Shown in pieces: positions 63,312-64,000 of a stretch of 64,000 nucleotides of DNA. The number at the start of each line of letters is the position of its first letter. Within the stretch, counting starts at the first letter, position 1. The translations under genes and the position numbers were made by a program. The stretch is from Rhodosporidiobolus odoratus (taxonomy: Eukaryota > Basidiomycota > Microbotryomycetes > Sporidiobolales > Sporidiobolaceae). Below the pieces are notes generated by a model. It made no database searches and was not told the DNA's origin. It saw only the letters and a list, made by a program, of their open reading frames with translations. Location of the stretch: NCBI GenBank assembly GCA_034387635.1, contig JAOANU010000009.1, forward strand, positions 372,001-436,000, in the 5' to 3' direction.

Positions 63312-63739
63312 CTTGTGCAGGTGATTTGTCGAACCGATGTAACGAGTCGAGAGAGCGAGGTAGTCTGGGACTAATAAAGGTTTCCCAGTCCGCTCCTCTC
63401 GAATCGAGTCGAGGTCATTGCAATCGCTTCCCTCGTCTGTCTTGTGCCAGACTCGTCCAGCTGACTCGACACCATTCGCTCCACCCGCCGTATCAACCAA
63501 TTGCTCCCGCTCGCAGGCGGACATCTCACCGCAGTACCGTCTTTCCCGATGTGCCGGCGGTCGGGATGTACTTTTGTACGCCCCCTTAGTTATGAGGCAG
63601 TCGCTATACGCTCGCAGAGAGCAGTCCACCCCGTCTCTGCATCGGATCACTGCTCGGCGGTTTCGCGCTGACGAGGAGTCTCGCTCGCTCCTCTCCACGC
63701 TTCCTGTGTTTATTCCTTCCATTCTGCGATACGGAATCA
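63312..63739. other. Divergent promoter region
   Basis: A 428-bp spacer containing SUP35 5' UTR sequence and the upstream region of the plus-strand gene at 63740. No gene recognised. Confidence 0.35.
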
Positions 63740-64000
63740 ATGGGCTACGTCGGTACATTCTGTCAGGTGAGTGCGTCGTCCCTGAGCACCGCCACGACCG
63801 CTGAACCCGTCTTCTCTACTTCGGGTTCTCCGCCCCACCTCGCCAGGTTTCCGCCTGTTCACCCACGGCCGCAGATGATCTCAAGAACGACTGGCGACTG
63901 GGCGAAGCCGTCGCAGCACTGCAAGATTCGCCTCGAGTCGCAGAGCTGCGCGAAGCAGTCGAACAGCTTGTAGCAGAAGAACAGGAAAAATTGGAGCTAA
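63740..64000 (+). CDS. Unidentified protein, 3' partial (runs off the window)
   Basis: Exon 63740-63766 (MGYVGTFCQ), a GTGAGT donor, acceptor CAG before 63847, and an exon open to the end of the window in phase 0. The product is helical and charged (LKNDWRLGEAVAALQDSPRV, VEQLVAEEQEKLEL), probably coiled coil. No family can be assigned from about 60 residues. Its ATG lies 429 bp from the SUP35 start, divergently. Confidence 0.55.

Overview
This 64 kb window is gene-dense nuclear DNA of a basidiomycete fungus, most likely a GC-rich yeast-like member of the Pucciniomycotina (Rhodotorula/Sporobolomyces-type Microbotryomycetes). The evidence is short (about 45-110 nt) GT-AG introns with GTGCGT/GTACGT donors and CAG/TAG acceptors in almost every gene, compact intergenic spaces, and a fully eukaryotic gene set (V-ATPase, spliceosome, COP9 signalosome, eRF3, ER-tail-anchored E2). 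The genus-level placement is inference. No prophage, CRISPR array, operon, rRNA or tRNA gene was recognised.

Layout. 0-12 kb: 3' part of a sphingolipid delta-4 desaturase, an F-box-like gene, UBC6, a fungal membrane protein, the tiny ATP19 gene and a glutathione S-transferase. 12-26 kb: VMA4, a PTEN phosphatase, a large disordered protein with a short internal repeat, an F-box/LRR gene, a NIPA-type Mg2+ transporter, a second F-box/LRR gene and MTQ1. 27-38 kb: a DUF1275 membrane protein, an SR splicing factor, an amino-acid/GABA-type permease and the IKS1 kinase. 38-50 kb: an unidentified gene, RAX1, GDP-L-fucose synthase, two unidentified small genes, a decayed MTQ1 copy, a gene with an unresolved 5' end and a secreted acidic protein. 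50-64 kb: a repeat-containing region with a duplicated piece of PGI1, then PGI1, CSN3, SMB1, SUP35 and the start of one more gene.

The genes are mostly housekeeping and do not form a single pathway, as is normal for fungi. Recurrent themes are RNA processing and translation (SR protein, SmB, eRF3 and MTQ1), ubiquitin biology (UBC6, CSN3, three F-box-like proteins) and membranes/transport (desaturase, NIPA, permease, VMA4, RAX1). Exon-intron models were rebuilt by hand. For nearly all named genes the summed exons are divisible by three and preserve the conserved motifs, which is the main support for the boundaries.

The most notable observations are a frameshifted unprocessed pseudogene of MTQ1 21 kb from its parent, a direct duplication of the PGI1 3' end, an initiation codon of SUP35 split by an intron, micro-exons of 8, 10, 15 and 19 nt, a long CGTCGT-rich intron in the SR-protein gene, a roughly 200-residue low-complexity insert in the PTEN C2 region, and a new-looking RxSxDxLQDGLLG repeat. 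I did not find a convincing wholly new multi-gene system.
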